A DNA stretch of 64,000 bases from Glandiceps talaboti. Lineage: Eukaryota > Hemichordata > Enteropneusta > Spengelidae. Shown here one piece after another: positions 34,772 to 47,392 of this stretch. The stretch is from NCBI RefSeq assembly GCF_964340395.1, contig NC_135558.1, positions 14,983,500 to 15,047,499 on the forward strand, written 5' to 3'. The position numbers and the translations under genes were made by a program. Position 1 is the first letter of the stretch; each line of letters begins with the position of its first letter. The notes below the pieces were generated by a model, which was given only the letters and a program-made list of their open reading frames with translations, had not been told where the DNA came from and made no database searches.

Positions 34772-37700
34772 GCATACATGGTCCACGGCCATACCAGTGT
34801 GTCATCTCAATAGAATGTGAAGTTCGAAAATGACATTAGATAGACATTCGAGCAAGCCCTCACAGCAAACTTCATTCGCTTATCGTATCAGAAGAAAGCC
34901 GAATGTCTAGCAGCAAGACTAACCCTTCAGTAGCTCCATGTCACAAGTTGATTGTACATCTTTTATCAATTGTGAACCTTTTAATTTAATTTAGTTTTTT
35001 CAAAAGTTGTACATATTACTCTCTCTGGTAGTATGTGTATCATAATAAAGATTTAATTGAATTGAAATGAATTGAATTGATTACTATTTAGATGTGGTGA
35101 TTACCTGTTTTTACCCAGTTTATTTACAAATCTTGACATTCTTATTGAAGGCCCTTGAGAAATGGAAATATACCATCATTTTTAGCCCCCGCCTGATGAA
35201 GTACGGGACCGGAACTTATGGATTGGGTTCCGTCTGTCCGTACATCTGTGTGTCCGTGCGTTCGTCCGTCCGTCCGTCCATCCGCAGCCGTTTCTTGAAG
35301 ATGCCTGGACCGATTTTTTCAAACTTGACACAGGGGCAACATACGATATGATCCAATATGGCCGCCTAGCAGCCATTTTGTTTGCGAATTTTCCATGTCC
35401 AAAGCCATAAATCAGACATGCTTGAACAGATCTTATCAAAGTTGGTATTAGCACAGTGTTCTATGACACACATATGCATATTCATTTTTGTCGTAATACG
35501 ATCCAATATGGCTGCCTAGCAGCCATTTTGTTTGCAAATTTTCCATGTCCAAAGCCATAATTAACTCAGACACGCTTGAACAGATCTCATGCAAAGTTGG
35601 TATTAGGACAGTGGTCTATAACATACATGTGAATATTCATTGTTGTCCTCATATGATCCAATATGGCCACCTGGCAGCGATTTTGTTTGCGAATTTTCTA
35701 TGTCCAAAGCCATAACTGAGACATGCTTGAACAGATCTCATTCAAAGTTGGTATTAGCACAGTGTCCTATGACACGCATGTGCATATCCATTTTTGTCGT
35801 GATACGATCCAATATGGCTGCCTGGCAGCCATTTTGTTTGCGAATTTTCCATGTCCAAAGCCATAATTAACTCAGACATGCTTGAACAGATCTCATTCAA
35901 AGTTGGTATTAGGACAGTGTTCTATAACATACATGTGCATATCCATTTTCGTCATGATACAATCCGATATGGCTACCTGGCAGCCATTTTGTTGGTGCAG
36001 TTTTCATGTCCAAAGCCATAACAGACATGCTTGAACAGCCCCCCCCCCCCCATACCCGACCCATTCTTTATTGTTGAATGGTTTATTCCATCACGTCATC
36101 TTGAAGAATAGGCATGTCCCATGTCCAATGAGGAGACACAACATGAGTAGGCATGTTCCATGTCCAACGAGCAGACACAACATATCTAAGTCTGTTTGAT
36201 TTAGGTTCACAAGTGTTATTGCATGATCAGAGTAGTGATATCAAGAAAATGACAACATAAACTGCCAGTTCCTTAAAACCCAATCATAGCTGGATTATGT
36301 CATTCTCAATGACTTGTTTAGAATAAACAAATCATACATGTTCCAGCAAACACACACATTTTGAATGTGTATGTTTGTATTGATATCATATGAAAAGCTG
36401 CAGCCATGTTATGATTTTTAGCACAACTAATAATTCAATGACTGAATATTTTTTTTCTTCAGATTAAATCCAGCTGAAAGACCAGGAGATTACAAAGAAG
36501 CATTTAACTATATGCGATTCTGTGAACAAGTACATGTAGGTGTAAAATATCAATGAATCAAATAATATTACAAGTCTATCTAGTCACAACTTGATTATTG
36601 GTATCAACTTACAGATTTTGTGTGATAAAATAAGTCACAATATCTTATTCAACTTTGAAATCTTGGAAAGAAACCCTACTGGGTTTGATAGTTATTCAGC
36701 CATCTTTGGGATTCTTGCAAGGGTTCATGGGAACCTTCTATTGGTAATATTACAAATATCATAATTTCTGTGTCTTTACACTCTTTCGGTCTTTAAGTTT
36801 CTGTCTCAGTCTGTCATACATACATACATACATACATACATACATACATACATACATACATACATACATACATACATACATACATACATACACACACACA
36901 TGCATACATACATACATACATACATACATACATACATACATACATACATACATACATACATACATACAAAGAGACAGACACAGATAGATAACTATCTTAA
37001 GTATTTGATGAATTCCTGATGCCTAGCCTTATCACACCACATGAAATACATTAGGTTTGATATGTTGTATCAATGCTTCAAAGTTATTGTCACATTGTAA
37101 TGGACAAGGTTATTTAAAACAGGCACCAGACGAAGTACCAGAATTTAGACAGGCGATGCGTGATTTATTTGACAAGTGTACAGTGCTGTGTAACAGACTG
37201 TTGGAGATAATGGGAAGAGGATTGAAATTGGAGGTATGTATCAAAGCTGACAGACAATTGAAAGAAATTAAAATTGTTGATTTCTAAACAAAACACATCT
37301 GAAATGAAATTATTATCGTTCATTTATGTCCAGTTACATAGTGAGGAATAAAAGATATTGAGGAACTAGTTCACTCCTATATACCAAACAGGAGATATGA
37401 TTGGCTTGCCTAAATTGCTGTAAAGAACCACATTTTTATTGATTTTTCTTGATTTTGCTGATCAGTATGTACCATATCCTGTCAACATCCCAAAGACTTT
37501 CAATATCTTGACAAACAAGTCATTGTACTTGATTCATAACTGTTTCAAATAGGTTTTTTCATAGATGTAATACGTAGTGATGCCATTCAAGTGCATACTC
37601 TCATATTATCAAACATGAGCTTTCTTTTAAGACTTTGACCTTGACAGTCTTCTTCAGGGTCAAATGGTCAAATTTGGGTTAGTTTTTTTAATCAATCACT

Positions 37701-39909
37701 CCAAGTGATGAGGGTGTTTTAATCATGACTTGAGTTTCACCATATGAGGGATATGCACGTCTTAGACTGTAAAGCAAGATGGCAGCCATATTTGTGGTAA
37801 ATAAAGCATATTTTGCCTGCTATCTCCAAAAGTATGTGATTGATTACTCCGCCCTTGCGCTTCATTCACTACAGAGGAGTACCAAAATTTAACACCTTGT
37901 GTAACCGTCTTGACTGGACTGGTATTAGCAATGAAGTTTTTAATATGTAAATGTAATACTGCACCAGTTTAGAACTCTAGACTACTTCAACACTAAAAGG
38001 GAGTCACTTGATATGTTTGTATTAATTTTCAGGACCCATTTTTGTTTGTGAAAGCAAATAAACTTGCCGGTACACCTGCAAATGACACGATGATGAGGAC
38101 ATTGTATTACCCACCTATTCCTGAAAATGTACAACTTAAACCAAACCAAATACGATGTGGGGAACATTCTGATTATGGATCTATTACACTACTTTTCCAA
38201 GACAATCATGGTGGACTTGAAGTAAGTTTTTTTTTTTAATGAGCAATTATTGCAGTCAGATTTATTTTGGAACTTAAAGTTAACTTTATGTCGCAAGTCC
38301 CTCAGAATGTTACATAAGTTCAGAAAGTAAAATTTCTGCATTATAACTTTCATCAAGAGCCCATCATGATCAAATAAATGAAATTTCACAAGAGTGATAT
38401 TGGGTTTATATTAGTGATGAATTATACTACATTTCACTTTGGCATCATTAATTCATAGATTCAAAACAAACATGTGATGCCATGCCAGGAATTAAGGACA
38501 TTTTTGTAATAAAATTGGGTCATGGAGAGTCATTCCATGACTCAATATCACTTGTATTATGCCTGATTGCCAAGAAAAAATAACTGAAACTCATTTATTG
38601 TCCAGGTTAGTTCCATGCCATGGGCATTTATGTCACAACATGTATATGCAGTAGGGGAAAATGAATATTCATTGTTTTAATTAATGGTAGTAAGCACTTA
38701 GGAGTCATGAATATTTCATCTTGGTTTTTATCTACAATCATGTGTAATCCTAGTTATGTAAAATCATGAAATGATTCTCCAAAAGGAAGTTGACAAAAGT
38801 GCCTCAAGTTTATTGCCCAGAGTGATGTTGGTGTTGCTATATGCTCTACATGCCACATTATAAACAGTTACTCTTAATTTCAGTTTGATTGAATGTCACC
38901 AACAGTTACCAGTAGTGGGTATTTGAGATATTATTCTTTGATAGTGCTGACTAAAGGTAACTCGTCAGTCTAAGAAAACATCTATTCTGATATTACAAAA
39001 ATGAATATATATTATTTCAAATTTAGTGACAGAACTATAATCTTTTCAAATGGTGATACGTCATCATCACCAAATAAAGGCTTACCTCTGACCTCTGGTA
39101 AAGTGTTGACAAGATTTCATATTTAATACATAATTGTGTTTTTATTTACCCCCTCAGCTCAAAGCAAAAGATGGCAACTTTATTCCAGCCAATCCCATAG
39201 AAGGTACAGTCGTTGTGAATATTGCAGATCTGATGCAGAGGTGGACGACAGATAAACTGATTTCAGTTGTAAGAACCATGTTTATTGTTAACAAATTTTG
39301 TGGTCATTTGATGATTAAGGAGTTACTGTAGCAGTGCATTGTTTAGTCTGTTAGTTCCAACAGTCTAAGCTCAAAGGGGGCTGCTGCAATCGGTCTAGTA
39401 TGTATGTCAGTGCATTGGTGTGTAAGTGCATCATGGTGTGTCTATCAGTCTCTGATATTCACTACATTTCATTCAAACTTGGCACAAATGTGATGTACAT
39501 GTGTCATGCATGGCATATGCAACTCCTCACTTTGGTCAGGAGGATGGCCATATTTATCTGAAAAAATACACTGTGGCTGGGTTCTATATCTTCAAAAAGA
39601 CATTATTATATTAATTCTCCACTATTTAGCCCTATATTCATTTGTTTGAAATTTCTTCACTACATGTATTTTGATTTGGCAATTTGCTATTCACTTGAAA
39701 TGGTAAATGTTAAGCTTGCTCATTTTTGTTTACAGGTTCATCGTGTCATCATACCTGATATCGCTTCCAAAACGTCATGTCGACAATCATTGGCCTACTT
39801 CAGCCAGCCTGATTCAGCCACTGTTATACGATGTATCGATGGAAGTGACAAATATCCTCCTATAACTGGTGGTGATTATGTGCAACAAAAATTTGAAGTA
39901 ACCTATTGA
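33311..39909 (+). CDS. Copy F: isopenicillin-N-synthase-like 2OG-Fe(II) dioxygenase, seven exons, complete
   Basis: Exons: 33311-33469, 34436-34557, 36463-36529 (or 36535), 37123-37233, 38033-38221, 39158-39268, 39736-39909. This gives 933 bp and 310 residues, or 312 if the second donor of exon 3 is used. Start MANEVLVVDF lacks two codons found in D. Ligands by the 310-residue count: H198, D200, H255, R269, S271. The last exon has one codon fewer than D (DIASKTS against DIAASKTS). Exon 1 has two replacements in a conserved stretch (AFTNTGFVYLTNHG against [14 protein letters not shown] in D). No stop or frameshift. GTCACGTGAC lies 18 bp upstream of the ATG. Convergent with G. Confidence 0.92.
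34733..34770. repeat. (AC)n(TA)n microsatellite in intron 2 of copy F
   Basis: Seven AC units then about eleven TA units. The same spot in D (22589-22600) has only a few TA units. Confidence 0.85.
34776..35088 (+). mobile_element. Probable LINE 3' UTR remnant in intron 2 of copy F
   Basis: Counterpart of 22590-22895: atggtccacggccatacc to cataataaagatttaattga followed by ATTGAA repeats. The tail has more TTGAA units here than in D. Confidence 0.5.
35180..36325 (-). repeat. Element with ~155 bp tandem core, GTCC tract and terminal hairpin (family 1, copy 2, inverted)
   Basis: Reverse-complement relative of 7738-8362, with about five core units (atgatccaatatggc, agccattttgtttgcgaatt, catgtccaaagccata). 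The terminus tttagcccccgcctgatgaa, the (GTCC)n tract at 35254-35282 and the far edge aaaacccaatcat are present. A run of 13 C (36039-36051) and a short mini-repeat (tgtccaatgaggagacacaa) lie near the far edge. It is inserted in intron 2 of F and absent from D. Confidence 0.78.
36524..36542 (+). promoter_or_regulatory. Two adjacent candidate 5' splice sites after exon 3 of copy F
   Basis: GAACAA is followed by GTACAT and then GTAGGT. In D the same place reads GAACAAGTAGGT, so F has gained GTACAT. The first GT gives the ancestral codon end; the second (after 36535) keeps the ancestral donor hexamer and adds Val-His in frame. The second scores better by consensus (G at +5). Confidence 0.65.
36817..36968. 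repeat. (ATAC)n microsatellite in intron 3 of copy F
   Basis: About 150 bp of CATA units with one CACACACATGCA break; counterpart of 23442-23858 in D, which is nearly three times longer. Confidence 0.95.
37845..37985. mobile_element. Right half of the long-TIR MITE in intron 4 of copy F
   Basis: Matches 25495-25641 of D (ttcattcactacagaggag, tattagcaatgaagttttta, tttagaactctagac-TA). The left arm and centre are missing, so either F lost them or the D copy kept the full element. Confidence 0.75.
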
Positions 39910-40847
39910 TTGAATTATCAGAAGTTTTAAAGAATTGAAAACTCGATTATGCTAAGAAGATCTCTCACATATCGGGGTCATTCGATTTCTAATCATTGCA
40001 TATATTGAATTATTTTCATTCAGCAAATATTAATGACTATCACATGTTGCTCCAGAATGTTGGAACTCACTGCAATACAATCAACATTCACCAGGCATCT
40101 ATTCTCAGTGGATACAATTTCAAAATGCAGTTGAAGACTTACTTGTTTAAACAAAACTTATGATGTGGTCTAACCATTCATTAATACTGAGTATTGCTCT
40201 GGAGTTTTGATTAATTGATTGATTGATTGATTGATTGATGTGAAAGTGATTTAAAATCCACTGTGTTACAAACACGCGATGGCATTAGTTTTTTCATTTA
40301 TCTGAAGGAGATAAGCATTTAGGAGTCATGAATATAAAATGTGCATCTAGTTAATATGCATGTCTGCTAAGACCTGCTGAAAGAGGTGATATGAGGTGAA
40401 AAAGAGTTTCAATTGGTGCTTGTTGGCAATCAAGGAAATTTTATGTGATAAGGACATCATGAAATTATTTCTTATGACTATCATGATGTCATATCACATA
40501 CATTTTGCTTATTTTTTTTAATGGCATTCCCTTTTAATCACATTTTATATGAACACTTGACCGTTATAAAGATTTAACGTTATAATTAAAATTCTATAGT
40601 CTGATTTGTGATATGGAATTTGTATATGATACGTCGCCATATGTTGAATTCTGTATCTCTGATGCAGGTGCCATATGTTGAATTCTGTATCCAAGATGAT
40701 TAGTTTCATATGAAATAAAATAATAAAATCAGGTGTAGTTATGGGTGTTCTTTCTTGGAAACCACCCTAGTGGTGTTGTTCTGACCTACAGATAAGTTGT
40801 GTTGCCCCAAACAAGTGTAACCCATAAAATAGACTGGGGGATGTATT
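39910..40847. other. 3' flank of copy F with LINE tail
   Basis: Counterpart of 27650-28604. Includes the LINE end (MQLKTYLFKQNL, about 40120-40162) and its (TTGA)n tail at 40211-40238, plus AATAAA-type signals near 40710. A small duplication of gccatatgttgaattctgta (40635 and 40670) is unique to this copy. No other gene seen. Confidence 0.55.
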
Positions 40848-41592
40848 TTTTAGCACAACTGAACTGAGGTTAAGTAGTGCTGTAGGCATTGTGAAATGTG
40901 TGTGTGTGTGTATGTGTGTGTCTGTGTCTATGTAAATGACTTAAAAGTCAAAAACCACCAGACCGATTGCTTAAGTTTTTGGTGGGACATCACTTAGGGC
41001 ATATAGATGGGAATTGTTCAAATGAAAATGATTGCATCAGAGATGTGCATTTTGGGTAAAAGAAAATGTAACCTCCAAAACTTGCAGGGAAGATTTGACT
41101 GAACTTTTGTGGGAATGTTCTTGTGGGTCTTAGTTTAAGAATTGTTCATGACACTATGATCCTATCAATGATGTGCACATTAGTGAGTTTTTTGGTCAAA
41201 AGTCTATAATTCCCAAATTACAGAGCAGATGTGGTCGAGATGCTGTGGGAACGTTTTAATGGGTGTTTAGATTAAAATGTATTCTTGATATGATGATCTC
41301 ATCAGTGATATGCAAATTAGGGCTAAAAATGTGTCTTTTTGGTAAAAATCTGTCGTTCTAATACTACTGAGCAGATTTGGCTGAAATTTGGTGGGAGGGT
41401 TCTTAGGGGTGTTTAGTTAAAGAAATGAACATGACGTGATATGCAAATTAGGGTTAAAATATGTCATTTTTGTCAAAATCTGTAATTCAAAAGTACTGAC
41501 GAGATTTGGATGAAATTTAATTTGGATGCTTATAGGGATGTGTACATGAAGATGTAGTCACAATATTATCATCCCATCAGTTTCTGGAGTTT
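40848..41592 (+). repeat. Element with ~145 bp tandem core (family 2, copy 2)
   Basis: Counterpart of 28605-29345, starting tagcacaactgaactgaggt with a (GT)n-rich tract and about four units. The last unit has a short deletion relative to D. Confidence 0.72.
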
Positions 41593-41871
41593 TTGTTCAA
41601 AATAATTTGACACAACTGGTCCAAGCAATCAAGGCCATGCCATTAGCAGCAGCAGTGAAGTGATAATGCATATTACAAGGATAACAACATAGTGACAGGT
41701 AGGTACGTGAACACAGAATCAAAATATATATGTTAATATGCCTAGCAACAAGACCATGCCCAAAGCAACATCCAAATGATGGTTTATGTTGCAAAGATGA
41801 AAACTGGGAAGGGTAGGCAAGTGAATAATGATTCCCGGAAATGTATGCAAATATGCCTAACAACAAGACAA

Positions 41872-42255
<384 letters not shown>

Positions 42256-42290
42256 ATGAGGCCAAGGAGTTTTTAACACTATCTTACACA

Positions 42291-42720
42291 TAATTTAAAC
42301 AATGGCAGAGCAGGTTTTATCTTCCGTAAGGAAGGTTATATATTGGGGATAAAAATTCCGTCTGTCTGTTTGTCTGTCCCATCTGTCTGTTAGAGCTTGT
42401 TCATGTAGCTTATAATCTTAATAGTTCATTATTTTCCAGAATTACAGATGTTCCAATAATTAGGCAATATTTTATAAGTATGCAAAGTCTATAATATTCC
42501 AAACAACTAAATAAATCAATTGATTCTAATCGTAGATAAATATCAACTCGCCGGTAAGGTTTGATGAATTAATGACCTATACAAGTATAAAACTAAACCA
42601 CTCTAAATAACATTCTCAAAAGTAGTGGAGATCATCCCAAAGCCACCGGGAACCAATAGTTTATTATCCAATTAGGGTTTAGGGCATAACAAACTGATTA
42701 CCAAGATCGTAAAAGTTATG
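42291..42720. repeat. Start of a family 3 tandem-type element and spacer, between F and G
   Basis: The stretch aaacaatggcagagcaggtt then cttccgtaaggaaggttata and a GTCTGTCTGTTTGTCTGTC tract resembles the inverted end of the array near 51890-51925. Little tandem core follows (one tattaggcaatat-like piece near 42460). No gene. Confidence 0.5.
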
Positions 42721-42724
42721 AATC

Positions 42725-42922
42725 AAACTCTGCAAAGAAACGTGAAAAGCTCAACAGGTCAGGTCATGAGTCTTCACACTACCACAGGCAAAATTGTGAT
42801 CACTTTAGTTTTGTAGTTGCCATTGCAGATATTAGGCGATAGAACATCATCTGGTTACATGTACTAGATTAATAGTCAGTTTCCGGTTCGTGATGAAGAC
42901 TGGTGGAATTAATAATGCACAA
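42725..42922. repeat. 3' flank of copy G, inverted match to the 3' flank of copy H
   Basis: Reading on the minus strand, ggcgatagaacatcat, attgtgatcacttta and agaaacgtgaaaag are matched at 63854-64000 after the H stop codon. This marks the outer edge of the G/H inverted duplication. Confidence 0.75.
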
Positions 42923-43437
42923 TCATAAAAAGGTCGCTTCAAATCTCTGATGCAAGTAATCACCTCCAGTTACAGGAGGATATTTGTCACTTCCATCGAT
43001 ACATCGTACTACAGTGGCTGAATCAAGGTTACTGAAGTAGGCCATTGATTGTCGATATGACGTTTTGGATGCTGCGATGTCAGGTATGACAACACGATGA
43101 ACCTGTAAACAGAAATGAGCCCAAATACATGTAAAAGTACTATGAAAGCTATTTCAAGTATATGACAACTTGCCAAAATCAATATAGAGCTGAATTGTGA
43201 ACCTTTATTGTAAAAATATTTCTCTGAAGACATAGAACCCATTCTGCTGTACTAAAGTGTCTTTATTCCGATAAATATCACCAGCCTTAATGGAAAAGTC
43301 CTACGACTTTCATATGCCAAGCATGGTATTGGTTGGTAAATGAAAATGGTTTTCATGTGATTAGAGACAGATGGATGCACTATGAATACATGTGTGTGCA
43401 ACCACGCGCATGGACATACAGACTGAAACAATCATTG

Positions 43438-43489
<52 letters not shown>

Positions 43490-46400
43490 CCAATCAACCA
43501 ACCAACCAACCAACCAACCAATCAACCAACAAATCAATCAATTAATCAATCATCAAATTGGGCTAAACCTTTGAGCCTCACCTGTTGGAGGCTAACAAAA
43601 ACTAAACGGTACACTGCTACTCCTCTATCATCGAATGACCAAAACATTTGTCAACAATAAACATGGTTAACGTTCTTACAGTTGAAATCAGTTTATCTGT
43701 CGTCCACCTCTGCATTGTATCTCCAATATTTACAACGACTGTACCTTCTATGGGAGTAGCTGGAATGAACATGCCATCTTTTGTCTTGATCTAAAGGAGA
43801 GTAAAATAAAAACAAAAGGAAGTATTGAAGAATGTGAAATGCAGACATTGGGGCACTTGTACACCCATTACATTAGCTGCTATCTCTTAAACAGCTTACC
43901 ATTGGGTTGGTCTTTGAAATATGTGTTGGTGTTGACGAAAAGGTAACGTGTCACTCTATAGAACAACAAACTGAAAGTTGGTTGTTGTGATCATAACAGT
44001 AAAAGCACAATTGCAATACTTACACTCACAGTAATTATTCATGAAAAACCCACTTACTTCAAGTCCTCCATGATTGTCTTGGAAGAGGATTGTAATAGGT
44101 CCATAATCAGAATGTTCACCACATCGTATTTGGTTTGGTTTAAGTTGTACATTGTCAGGAATCGGTGGATAATACAATGTCCTCATAGTTGTGTTATTTT
44201 CAGCCGTACCAGCCCCTTTATTTGCTTTCACAAACAACAAAGGGTCCTAAAATGAATACAAAAAACAATTGAGGACAAATTATGACCACCTATCTTCCCT
44301 TTTAATACAAAAGTGGGGTGCCACACACACGCACATATTTTACAATGCCTAATGCAGTACTGTTTAGTTGTGCTACAAATGATACTCCCCCCCCCCCAAC
44401 CGACACACACTCAAGTAACCTTAACTTTCCACATTATTTTTGAATCACCGGTAATTGTTTTGCTGAAAAATACACAAAACATTTACTGGATAAAGTTCAA
44501 TCCTTCTAATGAGCTCTAACTTCTTATTCGTCATTGTTGGGACTGTGTACACTGACTTGATGCCCGTATATAAACAGTCTTGAATCATTGTAAACAGTCT
44601 TGAATACAATTAATACATTTTTTGTCAATAAACTGTAATTTTGTGTGATTTTACATCGAAAATCGCGAAACCTGAAACAAAACGTTTTCTGACTCGACAC
44701 AAATATTGCCAACATTACTAAATTTTAAGATAAATATTTCAGCCACGTTGCTAAATCTTATTGTACGGTTCGACAAAATATCTAGTAATTAACATTTCCA
44801 ATGAATGTACTAACTTTAGCTTTACCTTCACCATCCTTGTACATCTAACTGATAATGGTAGGGACTGTGGGTGTTGTTGGTTAAGATGTATGACGATTAA
44901 ACGATTCTTAATCAATGTTAATAAGATTTTGTCAAACCAGGCAACGCTTTGATTCATGTTTCATGATTTTCATTGTAAATAGGTTTAATCATTAGGTGAC
45001 TATACATACACAGCAAATACAAAATTTCATTCAGTTACATTTAAGAGCGTTGACAGTAACAAATATTTCTTTGTGTTGTATTTGTAATTACTGAATACGC
45101 CCATCTAACTTTATTTCCTCACTATGTACATGATCATTGTATTATTATATATTTCGGGTTTTTTTAAGAAATCGAAATTCTTAATCCATTTGCAATTTTC
45201 TGATACATACCTCCAATTTCAATCCTCTCGCTATTATCTCCAACATTCTGTTACACAGCACTGTACACTTGTCAAATAAATCCCACATAGCCTGTTTAAA
45301 TTCTGGTACTTCGTCTGGTGTCTATTTAACAAAAAAAAACACTGTCCATTACAATGAGGCAATTACTGTTTCAAGGTACCGTCCACCTGTCCTATTTGAT
45401 ACAAACAAGCAAAAACCAATATTTTACCCTCGGATAGCAAGATGGCAATTTCTTGCCATATTTTGTCTTGAAAGAAAGAAATCATTTCAACATACTGCAA
45501 CTAGACACAGACATGCAGGCGTCAATGTTTTGACATTTCGATTGTATGATTTCATGGTGGCACGTTATTAGTTCATTTTATTTAGACAAAATGTTGCAAG
45601 AAACTATTCAAAAGAACTTCCTGTCTAAGTGTAGTGCAGTTTTATATGTGGTTTTCTGCGTGGTTGTATCAAACAGAGTCGGTGAAGGTACCTTGGAACT
45701 AAATGTAACAAAGACCCTTGTTTTGTCTAAATGTGAGTATCGGTGTCTGCATTTTGTTTTGTGTAATAACATAAAGCGTTGCCTAAGATGCGATAAACAT
45801 GATCCCGCCTAATGTGAAAACAAAATAATTGTGTGTTTTCGATAACTTGGCCTCAGAAAATAGTGTCATGAATTTGTAATTACTGTGTGTGGGTTCAGAC
45901 ATGACGCTGTTTATACATGTCGCCAAACACCTAGTTAGAGAAAAGACTATCTTTTATATCAATGGCTCACACGGGGTCAAGACAATATGTACACCGAAGA
46001 TGGCATTGAAATTCAAGTTTAGTATTCTTTGTTATATTTCAATGACGCTTATACTTATGCATGACCTATTGTTATCTTGTGAAGCTCATCTCCTATGCGT
46101 GACGGATTTATTTTGTTTTTTATTTTATTTATCTTTACCTTTATATTTTCTTTAGTTTCCAAAAATACTACTTAAACCTAAAAACAAACGAAATATCATA
46201 GTTTAATGAAATATGTGAATTGGGGAAAGAAAACTGACGGGCATGAAGGTCAAGAAGAAAATGAATTTCTTATCTTTTTTCTTTTAAATGTTTAAAGAAA
46301 TGTTTTGGGGCTGTGGCTTAAATTATGGTTTTATCGTTTTGTTGGAAACACATAAGTATTTTTGTACTCCCTAATTGAAACCCTATTCACTCTTAATTTT

Positions 46401-47254
46401 GGTAGTAATTAATCCCGAGTGGTAAAAGCGTTTAAAAACTAGTCCATAGCCACCTTGAACACATTTAAATTTGTCTGCATTCGTTGATCAATGTATAATA
46501 CCTACGTGATCACGAAATCGCTGACAGTCAAAGGTTTCCTTGTAATCTCCTGGTCTTTCAGATGGATTTAATCTGAAAACGAAATATTCAGTCAATAAAA
46601 ATGTAAAAGTGCTAAAAATTAAATCATGTATACTCAATTTAAAGGCCCTTAAATCTACACATATGAATCTAGTTCAAACGAGAACTTATTTCAAAAGTAG
46701 TAAAACTGGTAAGCTTTCTTATTTGCCAGGTAAAACGAGTTAATCAACAGGTAAAGAGTTGTGCAATATAATGAAAAACGTTTTCTAACGATGATATATG
46801 GATGAAAAAGGGTCAGTATTGTGAATGTAATGAATCATTCAGAAATTTAGAATGTTGCTATTCCTTTCTTCATGGAAAGTAATGTGAAACAACATATATC
46901 AAGTCCGCCTGTGTAACTCACTAAATTGAATAAAAGAAATCTCTAAATGACATTTTAAAAAAGTATTAAAAATAAAGAGGAAAAGGTTTGTACTTAAACC
47001 TACGGATACGCAAATAATCAAAATCACACGTCCAGTCACACAATACATCTGTTGCTCTTCCATCAGTTGAAACATCACTATGTGTAAATAATTTGGGATT
47101 ACATCAAACTGTACGTATATATGCTTTAAATTTAACTATTGTCACCGTGTCGTGTAGTTTTGCATCACCTGATATTGTGTCGCGTTATGTAGTATATATT
47201 ACTGACGACCTGTCCAGTGTCTGTCAATCAACATTTTATTTCATTCTTTCATGG

Positions 47255-47347
<93 letters not shown>

Positions 47348-47361
47348 CACACACACATACA

Positions 47362-47392
<31 letters not shown>

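Noticed and set aside
42291-42720. Possible extra exon or gene between F and G
   Set aside because: Sequence resembles the end of a family 3 element and has no dioxygenase exon or other domain.
45546-46155. Two ~88-codon frames in introns 3-4 of copy G
   Set aside because: They lie in intron sequence; the first overlaps a block that is merely inverted-duplicated in H, where the frame is not kept.
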